Assembly (NCBI GenBank): GCA_020248785.1 | Contig: JADCGX010000010.1 | Coordinates: 1 to 54,630, forward strand | Direction of reading: 5' to 3' | Source of the DNA: Burkholderiales bacterium | Lineage (GTDB): Bacteria > Pseudomonadota > Gammaproteobacteria > Burkholderiales > Burkholderiaceae_F | Length of the DNA stretch: 54,630 nt | Part shown: positions 33,738 to 42,224 of the stretch, one piece after another | How positions within the stretch are numbered: position 1 is the stretch's first letter | Layout of the letters: every line of letters begins with the position of its first letter | Program-made: the position numbers and the translations under genes | Notes under the pieces: model-generated | The model's database searches: none | Seen by the model: only the letters and a program-made list of their open reading frames with translations | Told to the model about the DNA's origin: nothing

Positions 33738-34436
33738 ATGCATCGCATGCCACTTCTCGCATTGGTGTCGGCACTGGCCTTCCTTGCCAGCGGCACCGCA
33801 CTGGCGCAGCGCCCCGCGGACACCATCGCGCAGCGCATGCAGGCCTGCACGGCCTGCCACGGCAAGGACGGGCGCGCGTCGCGCGAGGGCTACTTCCCGC
33901 GCATTGCAGGCAAGCCCGCCGGGTACCTGTACAACCAGTTGAAGAACTTCCAGCTGGGCCGGCGCAACAATGAGGCGATGGTCCATCTGGTCGACCACCT
34001 CACGCCCGCCTATCTGCAGGAGATCGCGGCTTACTTCGCTGCGCTCGACCTGCCCCACCCGCCAGCGCAGCCGCTGGACGCTTCGCCGGCCGTGCTCGAG
34101 CGAGGCGCGCTGCTGGTCCGACAAGGCGATCCGGCGCGCAAGTTGCCGTCCTGCACGAGCTGTCATGGCGACCGCATGATGGGCGTGCAGCCGGCGATGC
34201 CCGGGCTGCTGGGCCTGCCGCGTGACTACCTGATCGCGCAACTCGGCGCTTGGCGCACCGGGCAGCGCAAGGCTGCCGCGCCCGACTGCATGGGTACGAT
34301 CGCCAATCGCATGAGGCCGGAGGATGTGAGCGCCGTGGCGGCGTGGCTGGCCGCGCAGGACGTCCCGCGTGGCGCCGCCCCTGCAGCGCGACCGGCGGCG
34401 CCGCTGCCGCTGGATTGCGGAAGCGACCTGCAATGA
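33738..34436 (+). CDS. Diheme c-type cytochrome (cytochrome c4-like)
   Basis: A 232-residue exported protein with a signal peptide (residues 1-23) and two CxxCH haem sites, CTACH near residue 37 and CTSCH near 137. Each is followed by a c4-type fold with RIAGKPAGYLYNQLKNF and LGLPRDYLIAQLGAW. The repeat of two similar domains fits the c4/c553 class. It probably transfers electrons in the periplasm. A C-terminal Pro/Ala-rich tail with one extra Cys is unusual. It is followed after 52 bases by a triheme cytochrome. Confidence 0.85.
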   Translation: MHRMPLLALVSALAFLASGTALAQRPADTIAQRMQACTACHGKDGRASREGYFPRIAGKPAGYLYNQLKNFQLGRRNNEAMVHLVDHLTPAYLQEIAAYFAALDLPHPPAQPLDASPAVLERGALLVRQGDPARKLPSCTSCHGDRMMGVQPAMPGLLGLPRDYLIAQLGAWRTGQRKAAAPDCMGTIANRMRPEDVSAVAAWLAAQDVPRGAAPAARPAAPLPLDCGSDLQ

Positions 34437-34488
34437 CGGGGCAGCGTCCAGCGAGTGGCGTGCAGCGGCGTAACGTGAACGACGCAGC

Positions 34489-35751
34489 ATGAAGGCCCCC
34501 GCCCGCATCGCGCTCGCCGCTGTCGGGCTGCTCGCGCTGACGAGTGCCGTGGTTGCCTGGCTCAACCTGCGCGGCGAAGCACCGCTGCGCGCGGATGTGC
34601 AGGCGGCAAGCGATGCAGCGACCGTGGCCCGCGGCGCATACCTGGCGCGCATCGGCAACTGCGCGGCCTGCCACACGGCGCGCGGCGGCGCGCCCTATGC
34701 GGGCGGCCGCGGCATCGAGACGCCGTTCGGTGTCGTGTACGCGTCCAATCTCACGCCGGATCCCGCCACCGGACTCGGCCGCTGGTCGGCCGATGCGTTC
34801 TGGCGCGCGATGCATCACGGCCGCTCGGCCGACGGTCGCCTGCTCTATCCAGCGTTTCCCTACCCGAACTACACGCTGGTCACGCGGGAGGACAGCGACG
34901 CGCTGTTCGCCTTTTTGCGCCAAGTGCCGGCAGTGCGCCAGCGCAACGCCCCGCACGCACTGCGCTTTCCGTACAACACGCAGATCGCGCTCGCCGTGTG
35001 GCGCGCGCTGTACTTCCGGCCCGCGCGCTTCAGGCCCGACGCGGCGCAGACCGTCGAGCTCAACCGCGGCAGTTACCTGGTGCGCGGCCTGGGCCATTGC
35101 GAGGCATGCCATGCGCCGCGCAACCTGCTGGGCGCGACACAGGACGCTGGCGCGCTCGCCGGTGGCCTCATTCCCATGCAGCGCTGGTATGCGCCATCAC
35201 TCGCGGCGTCGAGTGAGGCCGGTCTGGCCGACTGGTCGGTCGAAGAGATCACCGCACTGCTGACAACGGGCGTTGCACCGCGCGCATCGGTCATGGGTCC
35301 GATGGCCGATGTCGTGTTCCGCAGCACGCAGTACCTGACGGAAGCAGATGCACGGGCGATGGCCGTGTACCTGCAAGGGCTACGCACGCAAGCGCCGGTG
35401 GCGCGCCGCTTCGTTGCGGCCGATCCCGCGGTGTTACAGGCGGGCGAGGCGCTGTATCGCGACCAGTGTGCAGCCTGCCACGGCGCGCAGGGCGAGGGCG
35501 TGCCGGGCATGTACCCGGCGCTGGCCGGCAACCGCGCTGTGACGCTGCACGCGCCGAACAATGTCGTGCGCGCCGTGCTTTATGGCGGCTTTCCGCCCGC
35601 GACCAACGGCAATCCGCGGCCCTTTGGCATGCCGCCGTTCCTGCACAGCCTGTCAGACGACGAGGTGGCACAGGTCGCGACCTACATCCGCCAGTCGTGG
35701 GAGCATCGCGCAACGCTGGTGTCGGCAGTCGATGTGCGGCGGGCGCGCTAG
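34489..35751 (+). CDS. Triheme cytochrome c (alcohol/gluconate dehydrogenase subunit type)
   Basis: A 420-residue membrane-anchored or exported protein with an N-terminal hydrophobic segment (residues ~5-27) and three haem sites: CAACH (~57), CEACH (~205) and CAACH (~330). GGRGIETPFGVVYASNLTPD and WSADAFWRAMHHGRSADGRL are typical of cytochrome subunits of membrane-bound alcohol, aldehyde or gluconate dehydrogenases. No dehydrogenase gene is next to it, so the partner must be elsewhere. Together with the preceding cytochrome it forms a small electron-transfer unit. Confidence 0.87.
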   Translation: MKAPARIALAAVGLLALTSAVVAWLNLRGEAPLRADVQAASDAATVARGAYLARIGNCAACHTARGGAPYAGGRGIETPFGVVYASNLTPDPATGLGRWSADAFWRAMHHGRSADGRLLYPAFPYPNYTLVTREDSDALFAFLRQVPAVRQRNAPHALRFPYNTQIALAVWRALYFRPARFRPDAAQTVELNRGSYLVRGLGHCEACHAPRNLLGATQDAGALAGGLIPMQRWYAPSLAASSEAGLADWSVEEITALLTTGVAPRASVMGPMADVVFRSTQYLTEADARAMAVYLQGLRTQAPVARRFVAADPAVLQAGEALYRDQCAACHGAQGEGVPGMYPALAGNRAVTLHAPNNVVRAVLYGGFPPATNGNPRPFGMPPFLHSLSDDEVAQVATYIRQSWEHRATLVSAVDVRRAR

Positions 35752-35760
35752 GGTGCCGCG

Positions 35761-36498
35761 CTAGTTCTGCGCATCGAACTCCAGCACCACGCGCCGCGTG
35801 CGTGCGCTCTTCTTTTCGATCTTGGCCACGCGCACCGCGCCAATTTCGCGCGTGTCGGCCACGTGCGTGCCGCCGCAAGGCTGCAGGTCCACGCCGTACA
35901 CCTCGAGCAGCCGCACGCGGCCGTAGCCGATGGGCGGGCTCACGCTCATCGACTTGACAAGCTGCGGATTGGCGGCGAGCTCCTCATCGGTGATCCAGCG
36001 CTGCGCGACCGCATGGCCCGCCTCAACCAGCGCACGCAGGCCGCTTTGCACGGCCTCGCGTTCCAGCGGCTCGGTCATTGCGAAATCCAGCCGCGCATAG
36101 TCGGCCGTGATGCTGCAGCCGTCGACCAACTGGCGCACCACCGCGCACAACAGATGCGTGGCCGTGTGAAATCGCATGTGCCGGTAGCGGCGCGTCCAGT
36201 CGATCTCGCCGCGCACCGGCGTGCCCACGGTGAGCCGCGCGCGCCAGTCGCTGGCGGCATCCAGCAGATGCAGGCTGTCGTCGGGCGTGGCGTCGGGCCG
36301 AGGGCTCTTGCGCGTGTGCGTGACCGCAATGGCGGTGCCGTCGGCCAGCACGAGCCGACCGGTGTCGCCCGCCTGCCCGCCACCGAGCGGATAGAACACC
36401 GTGCGATCGAGCTCGACGCCCTGCCCATGGACGTGCGTCACCACCGCCTCGCACTGCCGCAGGTAGGCGTCGCGCCGGTGCAGGGCGTCGGTGGCCAT
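35761..36498 (-). CDS. Alanyl-tRNA editing protein AlaX
   Basis: A 245-residue stand-alone editing-domain protein that hydrolyses mischarged Ser- or Gly-tRNA(Ala). It shows FYPLGGGQAGDTGRLVL, the zinc-site HxxxH in MRFHTATHLLCAVVRQLVDG and the second zinc motif CGGTHVADTREIG. The length fits the medium AlaX class that carries the preceding beta-barrel part. ATG 36498 lies 2 bases after the dinB-like stop, so the two are coupled. Confidence 0.9.
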   Translation of the reverse strand: MATDALHRRDAYLRQCEAVVTHVHGQGVELDRTVFYPLGGGQAGDTGRLVLADGTAIAVTHTRKSPRPDATPDDSLHLLDAASDWRARLTVGTPVRGEIDWTRRYRHMRFHTATHLLCAVVRQLVDGCSITADYARLDFAMTEPLEREAVQSGLRALVEAGHAVAQRWITDEELAANPQLVKSMSVSPPIGYGRVRLLEVYGVDLQPCGGTHVADTREIGAVRVAKIEKKSARTRRVVLEFDAQN

Positions 36499-36500
36499 CG

Positions 36501-37043
36501 CTACAGGGCGAACTCGTCGCCCAGCACGATGCGCCCCTGCGCATCGCGCGCCAGCGGTGCCCACGGCAGGTCGGTGATGCCCGGATCGATGCCGGATTGC
36601 ATCAGGAGCGCCGTGACCTGGCCGCGGTGATGCGTCTGGTGGTTGAACATCTGCATCACGCACAGCGCCTTGGGTCGCGTGAACTCCCGCTTGGCGATGC
36701 CTGAAAACCAGGTCAGTGGTCCGGCAAGTTGCTCGGGCGTGACCTGCGCCGCCCAGGCAGCAATCTCGTCGTCATGCGTGCGGCGGGCGGCCAGCAGGTC
36801 TGCAAAGTCGTCGTACAGATCGACGCCGATCGCGCCAGCCTCGTAGTGCTTGCCATTGAAACGCGGCAGCCACAAGCGATCGCCCCACAGAATGTGGTTG
36901 AGCGTCGAGTGGATCGAGCGGAAAAATGCACCCTTGTCGGCCTTGCGCTCGGCATCCGGCAGCTGCGCCACGGCCTCGTAGACCTCGCGGTTCATCCAGC
37001 CGTTGTAGGCGGCCATTACCTGACAGTAGCCAACATCGATCAC
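36501..37043 (-). CDS. DinB family protein
   Basis: A 180-residue DinB/YfiT-like four-helix protein, a family of metal-binding putative transferases/hydrolases induced by DNA damage in Bacillus. Metal-ligand histidines are seen in IHSTLNHILWGDRLWLPRF and QMFNHQTHHRGQVTALLMQS. I choose GTG 37043 because the encoded VIDVGYCQVMAAYNGWMN matches the usual family N-terminus and a GGAG lies 8 bases upstream. ATG 37016 would lose the first helix turn. It sits between parA and alaX. Confidence 0.82.
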   Translation of the reverse strand: MIDVGYCQVMAAYNGWMNREVYEAVAQLPDAERKADKGAFFRSIHSTLNHILWGDRLWLPRFNGKHYEAGAIGVDLYDDFADLLAARRTHDDEIAAWAAQVTPEQLAGPLTWFSGIAKREFTRPKALCVMQMFNHQTHHRGQVTALLMQSGIDPGITDLPWAPLARDAQGRIVLGDEFAL

Positions 37044-37059
37044 TTGGGACTCCGAGCGC

Positions 37060-37701
37060 TTACGCCGCGACAGCGGCACACGCGTCAACCCAGGCCAGAA
37101 CGTTGTCCCACTGCGCCAGGTCCTTGTCGACGCGGCTCGGCGCGACGTCCCACAGCGTGAGTCCGTGCGCGGCAAGTTGCACGTAGTTCTGCGTGTCGCG
37201 GAAAAAGCCCAGCACCGGGACATTGAGGCCGCTGACGAACCGGTGCAGTTGCTCGGCCGAGCGCGTGCGCGCGTCCACCCGCATGCCGAGTACCGCAAGT
37301 CGCTCGTCACCGTCCTTCAGCACGCCCTTGTCCGTTAGCTTCTGCAAAAAGGCTTGGGTGGCATAGATGTCGAACAGCGACGCCTGCAGCGGCACGATCA
37401 CGCGGTCGGCCACCTTGAGCGCATCCCTGAGCAGCTGCCCGTGCATGCCGGCCGGCGTATCGAGCACCACGTGGCTGACCCCCTTGGGTGGTCGCGCGAT
37501 GCGGTCGGCGCTGATGTCCCAAGACTCGATCGGTGCGGCAGCCGCAGGACGCACTTGCAGCCAGGCGCTGGAGGACTGCTGCTTGTCCAGATCGCCCAGC
37601 ATGGTCCTGTGCCCGCGCGTGGCGAAGTAGCCGGCCAGGTTGGTCGCGACCGTGCTCTTGCCGACGCCCCCCTTGGGATTGACGATCAGGACTACAGGCA
37701 T
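37060..37701 (-). CDS. ParA-like ATPase (orphan)
   Basis: A 213-residue member of the ParA/MinD family with the deviant Walker A KGGVGKSTVATNLAGYFA near the N-terminus, then DLDKQQSSSAWL and VVLDTPAGMHG. No parB or centromere-like repeats are seen beside it, so it is not a plasmid partition locus. Small orphan ParAs position protein cargos; the cargo is unknown here. A candidate promoter, TTGCCG-N16-TAGACT, lies at 37778-37751 on the minus strand. The following dinB-like gene starts 16 bases later. Confidence 0.85.
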   Translation of the reverse strand: MPVVLIVNPKGGVGKSTVATNLAGYFATRGHRTMLGDLDKQQSSSAWLQVRPAAAAPIESWDISADRIARPPKGVSHVVLDTPAGMHGQLLRDALKVADRVIVPLQASLFDIYATQAFLQKLTDKGVLKDGDERLAVLGMRVDARTRSAEQLHRFVSGLNVPVLGFFRDTQNYVQLAAHGLTLWDVAPSRVDKDLAQWDNVLAWVDACAAVAA

Positions 37702-37791
37702 TTGCCGACCTCGAACACTCTTCGAAGACCGCTCTTCGATAACCGGGATCAGTCTAACCGCACGCCGAAGCCCGGCAAGCGCGGCAGCAGT

Positions 37792-38550
37792 TCACGCCGC
37801 CAAGTGGAACAGCCGCTGCCCTTCCGCCCGCACCTCGCCAAAGCGGGTGCCGAAAAGGGCGTTGAGATTGGTCGTGGTCAGCACGGCGTCGGCCGGCCCC
37901 GCCTGCCAGGGCCCCTGGCCACTGAGCAGCAGAACATGGGTCGCGAACCGAACCGCGGCATTGATGTCGTGCAAGGTCGCAATGATCGTGCGCGCGCCGA
38001 GCTGCGCGAGCTGCTCGAACACCAGCGCCTGGTGGCGCGGGTCCTGATGCGCGGTGGGCTCATCGAGCAGCAGCAGCGGCGTGTCCTGCAGCAGCGCAGT
38101 GGCCAGCGCCACGCGCTGGCGTTCGCCGCGCGACAACATGCGCACGTCGCGCTCGGGAAGCCCGGCGCAATCGAGTCGCGCCAGCGCGTCGCGCGCCCGC
38201 GCGGCCGCGTGGACGGCATCGGCGCCGAAGCGAAAGCGCGCGGTAAGCACTGTGTCCAGCACCGTGGCCGAGAACGGATCGAGCCAGCGGTCGGTGAGCA
38301 GCGCACGCCGTGCGGCCAATGCCATGCCATCGAGCCGGTTGATGTCCTGCCCCGCGAGATGCACGGCGCCCGCATGGGCGCAGCGCACGCCAGCCAGCAC
38401 CGCGAGCAGGCTCGACTTGCCGGCGCCGTTGGGGCCCAGGACCACCCAGCGCTCGCCCGGCTGCACCGCCAGGTCCAGCGATCGCACGAGCTCGCGCTGC
38501 CCCGCGCGCAGCGTGACGCCATGGCAGCTCAGGGCCCGCGCCGCTGCCAT
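37792..38550 (-). CDS. btuD: Cobalamin ABC transporter ATP-binding protein BtuD
   Basis: A 252-residue ABC ATPase of the FecE/BtuD class. Walker A is VVLGPNGAGKSSLLAVLAG near residue 35. The signature is LSRGERQRVALATALLQD (SRGE in place of the usual SGGE) and Walker B is LLLLDEPTAHQD, followed by the switch His in TIIATLHDINAAV. It powers B12 import with BtuC. Its start overlaps the btuC stop. Confidence 0.9.
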   Translation of the reverse strand: MAAARALSCHGVTLRAGQRELVRSLDLAVQPGERWVVLGPNGAGKSSLLAVLAGVRCAHAGAVHLAGQDINRLDGMALAARRALLTDRWLDPFSATVLDTVLTARFRFGADAVHAAARARDALARLDCAGLPERDVRMLSRGERQRVALATALLQDTPLLLLDEPTAHQDPRHQALVFEQLAQLGARTIIATLHDINAAVRFATHVLLLSGQGPWQAGPADAVLTTTNLNALFGTRFGEVRAEGQRLFHLAA

Positions 38551-39587
38551 CAGCGCCGCCGCAGCAGATAGAGGAACACGGGCACGCCGAAGAGCGCGGT
38601 GACGACACCCACCGGCAGCTGCACCGGGGCAAACGCGCTGCGCGCCACGGTGTCGGCCAGCACGACCAGAGTTGCCCCCGCCAGCACCGCAGCGGGCAGC
38701 AGCACGCGCTGATCGTTGCCGAGCACCAGACGCACCAGATGCGGCGCGACGAAGCCGACGAAGCCCACCGCACCGGCCTGGGTGACCACGGTGCCCGCCG
38801 CGATTGCCGAGATCACCACGAGCACGCGGCGCGTGCGCTCCACGTCCACGCCCTGGGTGAAGGCCTGCACATCGCCACGCAACAGCAGGTTCAAGGCAGG
38901 CGCCCGTCGCAGCGCCAGCACAAGTACGACAGCCAGGATGACCAGCGAAACCAGTGCATTTGCGAGGCTGGTGGCGCCACCCAGGTCGCCCAGCAGCCAG
39001 AACACCATCGTGCGCAACTGCGTGTCGGATGCCAGCGTCAGGATCACCGACAGCACGGCCGAGGCGAAGGCGGCGATCATCACGCCGGTCAGCAGCACCA
39101 CCGTGGTGGCCTGCTCGCCTTGCATCGTGTCGCGCGTGAAGAACGCGCGCTGCGCTAGCGCGAACAGCAGCACCAGTGTCGCCAAGGCGCCCAGGCCGGC
39201 GGCGGCCTGCATCAAGGCGAACGAGGCGCCGAGCGCGAGCGCACCGAGGGCCGCCACTGCCGCGCCGCCCGACACGCCCAGCACATACGGATCGGCCAGC
39301 GGATTGCGCAGGAGTGCCTGCAGGAGCGCGCCGGCCAAGCCGAGCAATGCTCCGACCGCAAAAGCCGTGAGCGCGCGCGGCAGCCGCAGCTCCAGCACTG
39401 CGGTCACCAGCGGCGCCTCCTCGCCGGCGAGCCAGCCGAGCACCTCGCCCATCGGCAGCGCCACACTGCCGATCGCGAGAGCGGCCAGCACGCTGGCAAC
39501 CGCCGCCGCAGCGAGCGCAACGAGCGCCGCACGCCTGCGCGCGGCGGGCGTGGGGGCCGATGCAGCGACCGGAGCCATCACCGCCAT
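38550..39587 (-). CDS. btuC: Cobalamin ABC transporter permease BtuC
   Basis: A 345-residue FecCD/BtuC-type permease with about ten membrane helices. Family motifs are LRLPRALTAFAVGALLGLAG, LLRNPLADPYVLGVSGGAAV and GTVVTQAGAVGFVGFVAPHL, with the C-terminal VLAGATLVVLADTVARSAFA. Located between btuB and btuD in a riboswitch-led operon, so cobalamin is the likely substrate rather than iron-siderophore. Confidence 0.9.
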   Translation of the reverse strand: MAVMAPVAASAPTPAARRRAALVALAAAAVASVLAALAIGSVALPMGEVLGWLAGEEAPLVTAVLELRLPRALTAFAVGALLGLAGALLQALLRNPLADPYVLGVSGGAAVAALGALALGASFALMQAAAGLGALATLVLLFALAQRAFFTRDTMQGEQATTVVLLTGVMIAAFASAVLSVILTLASDTQLRTMVFWLLGDLGGATSLANALVSLVILAVVLVLALRRAPALNLLLRGDVQAFTQGVDVERTRRVLVVISAIAAGTVVTQAGAVGFVGFVAPHLVRLVLGNDQRVLLPAAVLAGATLVVLADTVARSAFAPVQLPVGVVTALFGVPVFLYLLRRR

Positions 39588-39621
39588 GATCGCCGCGCCG
39601 TCGGCTGCACCCTAGTGCGCA

Positions 39622-41532
39622 TCACATCCGCCACTCGATGCCGCCGAACACCGCACGGCCCCAGGTGTTGTAGCCATCGACGAGCTCGTAGCTCTCGTCG
39701 AACGCGTTCTCCATCCGCAGCTTCAGGCGCAGCGCCTTGGTCACGTCGTAACTTGCCACCATTCGCGCCACCGTGTAGGCACCCAGGTCGATGCGCGCGA
39801 AGGTGTTGATGTCGGCGTCGGCGCGCTTGTCGGCGTGGCCAACCTCGCCACCGACGCTCCAGCGGCCACCTTCGTAGTAGGCGGCCACGTTGACCGTGAA
39901 CGGTGCGCGGCGCAGCAGCCGTTGGCCAGTGGCCTCGTCTTCCGTGTCCAGATAGGTGGCGTTGAAGTCGACGCGCCAGGCCGCGTGCTGCCAGCCGAGT
40001 GTCAGCTCCGCCCCCTGCACCCGGGCACGCGCGATGTTCTCGGCGCGTCGCGTGGCAGGGCTGTACTGGATCAGGTTCTCCGTGCGCGTGTTGAAGACCG
40101 CAAGACCAGCGCGCCAGTTGCCGCGTGCATAGCGCAACCCGGCCTCGACGCTGCGTGCCTCCTCGGGCTCCAGCGTCGGATTGCCGAAGAATGGGAAGTA
40201 CAGGTCGTTGAAGCTGGGCGCGCGAAACGCGCTGCTGGCCTGCATGATCACGAGTAACTCTCCGGTGAGCTGGTAGCCATAGGCCACAAGGCCGGTCGTG
40301 GCGCCGCCAACGTCTGAGTAGTCGTCGTGCCGCAGATTCAGTTGCACCCGCTGCTTGTCGGCGCGGCCATTGATGCCCAGCCAATACGAGCGGGCGTTGC
40401 GCGAGAAACCCGTCAGGACGTTGTTGAAGCTGGGGTCGTAGCTGGTGGACTCGCCGCGCTGATCGAGGTAGTCGAAGCCAAAGCTGGCAGTCACGCGCTC
40501 GGCCAGCTTGGCGTCGGCCTGCAGTTGCGCCTGGCGATTGCGCGCCTCGTATTCGTTGTCGTTGTAGGACAGCGGGATCGTCGAGGTGTTTTCGCTCTTG
40601 TCGGTGACCTCGCCGAGCGTGGCGCGCAGGGTCCAGATCTCGTCCAGCCGATGGCGGCCGAAGGCCTGCCAGTTGGTCGTCCGCGCGTCTTCCTTCTGCT
40701 CGGCGCTACCCGACGCGGAAGGATTGCCCAAGGGCGCGTCGAACGGATCGTCAAAGTCGGTCTTGTTCCGCTGTGTCCAGACGCTGGCGCCGAGTTCGGT
40801 GGCCTCGCCCAGACGCTGCTGGAGCCTTAGCGTGCCGCTGGCGTTGCGGTTGCCGTCCTTGTCGGGATTGGCCCGGGGAACCTGCGCCGGGTCGATCGCC
40901 GAAAACGGCTTGCTGCGTGCGCCAGCGACGGTGGCCGACAGCCGCGTGCTGCTGAAGTTGCGCGTGACGCTGACCGCCCCGTTGAGGCTGTCACCGCTGC
41001 CGGCCTCGGCCTGCACGCTGGCCTCGTCGGTCGTGCCGCCGCGCGTGAAGATCTGCACGACGCCGCCGATGGCCTCCGATCCGTACAAGCTGGACATGTT
41101 GCCGCGCACGATCTCGATGCGCTCGATGGTGTCGACGTTCACCCCACCCCAAAGGGCCGCGCCGGTGAGCGGCGTATTCAGGCGCATGCCGTCCACCAGC
41201 ACCAGCACGCCGCTGGAGCCCGCGCCGCGGGCCCACAGCGAGGTCTGGCTGCCGGGTCCTCCGGTGCGCGTCATTTGCAGGCCCGCCTGGCGTGACAGGA
41301 GTTCAGGCAGCGATTGCGCCTGGGTGCGCTCGATGTCCTCGCGCGTGATGAGCGTGACCGGCGCCAGGACCTCCGGCAGCCGCTGCTCACTGCGCGTGGG
41401 CGTGATGACGACGGGCTCCAGTGCCGCAGGGGCGGCCTGCGCCCGGGCGACAGTTGGAACGGCAAGGGGAGTGAGACAACTGAGGGCAGACAGCGCCAAG
41501 ACAGGCACCCGCCGGAAAAACTGCGATGACAT
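39622..41532 (-). CDS. btuB: TonB-dependent cobalamin receptor BtuB
   Basis: A 636-residue outer-membrane receptor with a signal peptide (residues 1-31), a TonB box region LEPVVITPTR (~38-47), and a plug domain with LPEVLAPVTLITREDIERTQ and RIEIVRGNMSSLYGSEAIGG. A 22-strand barrel ends in aromatic-rich GRAVFGGIEWRM, although the last residue is Met rather than the usual Phe. The preceding AdoCbl riboswitch and following btuCD make vitamin B12 the likely ligand. Confidence 0.9.
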   Translation of the reverse strand: MSSQFFRRVPVLALSALSCLTPLAVPTVARAQAAPAALEPVVITPTRSEQRLPEVLAPVTLITREDIERTQAQSLPELLSRQAGLQMTRTGGPGSQTSLWARGAGSSGVLVLVDGMRLNTPLTGAALWGGVNVDTIERIEIVRGNMSSLYGSEAIGGVVQIFTRGGTTDEASVQAEAGSGDSLNGAVSVTRNFSSTRLSATVAGARSKPFSAIDPAQVPRANPDKDGNRNASGTLRLQQRLGEATELGASVWTQRNKTDFDDPFDAPLGNPSASGSAEQKEDARTTNWQAFGRHRLDEIWTLRATLGEVTDKSENTSTIPLSYNDNEYEARNRQAQLQADAKLAERVTASFGFDYLDQRGESTSYDPSFNNVLTGFSRNARSYWLGINGRADKQRVQLNLRHDDYSDVGGATTGLVAYGYQLTGELLVIMQASSAFRAPSFNDLYFPFFGNPTLEPEEARSVEAGLRYARGNWRAGLAVFNTRTENLIQYSPATRRAENIARARVQGAELTLGWQHAAWRVDFNATYLDTEDEATGQRLLRRAPFTVNVAAYYEGGRWSVGGEVGHADKRADADINTFARIDLGAYTVARMVASYDVTKALRLKLRMENAFDESYELVDGYNTWGRAVFGGIEWRM

Positions 41533-41647
41533 TCGTGGTCCTCGTGTAAGCCGGCCCGCCGCCGGCGATCAACACAGGACCTGCTGCGACTCGGCAGCAC
41601 TGCGAGACGTGGCGCGGTCGACCGAGGCAGATCACGCAGCACGCGCG

Positions 41648-41669
41648 CCTGCCCGCACCCCGCGGCAGG
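41648..41669 (-). repeat. Hairpin in btuB leader downstream of the riboswitch
   Basis: CCTGCC/GGCAGG with inner GC pairs forms a stable stem about 115 bases before the btuB start and 43 bases after the riboswitch core. It may be part of the expression platform, as an alternative or Rho-access structure. There is no T-run, so a classic intrinsic terminator is not supported. Confidence 0.4.
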
Positions 41670-41711
41670 TCCACTCGCTCGCGCTTCTCGGGACGAAGCA
41701 CGGGCGGCCAG

Positions 41712-41922
41712 GGCCGGTCTCCGGGCTGCAGTGACAACCTTCGCGGCCTTCCCACCCGCGTTGGGCGCGCAGGCAGTGACCATGGTGCGAAAGCGGCCGC
41801 GTTGGCCGATGCTCTGACAACGCGACGACTGTTTACCGTTGCGGGGGCAGCACAGGTTGATCGTCGCGCGCAATCGTGTTGACGCGCTCTTGATCCCTGA
41901 TTCCCGTTTCACTGCGACCGCC
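41712..41922 (-). promoter_or_regulatory. Cobalamin (AdoCbl) riboswitch
   Basis: All the conserved blocks are present in order on the minus strand: AAACGGGAA (41909-41901), GCTGCCCCCGCAACGGTAA (41851-41833), the B12 box region GGTCACTGCC (41781-41772), GGGAAGGC (41753-41746) and AGCCCGGAGACCGGCC (41727-41712). It controls btuB-btuC-btuD, with about 180 further leader bases before the btuB ATG. In betaproteobacteria these usually turn expression off when B12 is high. Confidence 0.95.
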
Positions 41923-41999
41923 CTCCCCGGACGTCGCAGCACCTTGACGCTTGCAGTTTACCGGAGCAAGCCGAGGATGGCCGGTGATAGCATCGATGC

Positions 42000-42224
42000 A
42001 TGTTGGAAGATCTCGACGCACTCGCCGGCAAGTTGACCGAACTCAATGCCCGCCTGCGGCACTTGCGGGAAGAAAACCTACAACTGCGCGCGCAGGTGAT
42101 GCAGGCCAACGCCGAACTCGGCGCGATGCGCGGCAAAGTGGCCGGCGCGATGGAGCGCATCGACGCGATGCTCGAGCGGCTGCCCGAAGTGGCCGGCGCC
42201 GGGATGCCCGCCGGGGAGCGCTGA
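42000..42224 (+). CDS. ZapB-like short coiled-coil protein
   Basis: A 74-residue protein, almost entirely a heptad-repeat coiled coil (LEDLDALAGKLTELNARLRH, LREENLQLRAQVMQANAEL). Such proteins upstream of zapA are annotated as ZapB-like or TIGR02449-type cell-division factors. The start overlaps nothing upstream, and its TGA overlaps the zapA ATG (TGATG), showing coupling. The gene is too short for motif-level proof of function. Confidence 0.75.
   Translation: MLEDLDALAGKLTELNARLRHLREENLQLRAQVMQANAELGAMRGKVAGAMERIDAMLERLPEVAGAGMPAGER

Noticed and set aside
37060-37701. Plasmid or chromosomal partition (parAB) locus
   Set aside because: No parB, no parS-like repeats, and flanking genes are ordinary chromosomal genes.
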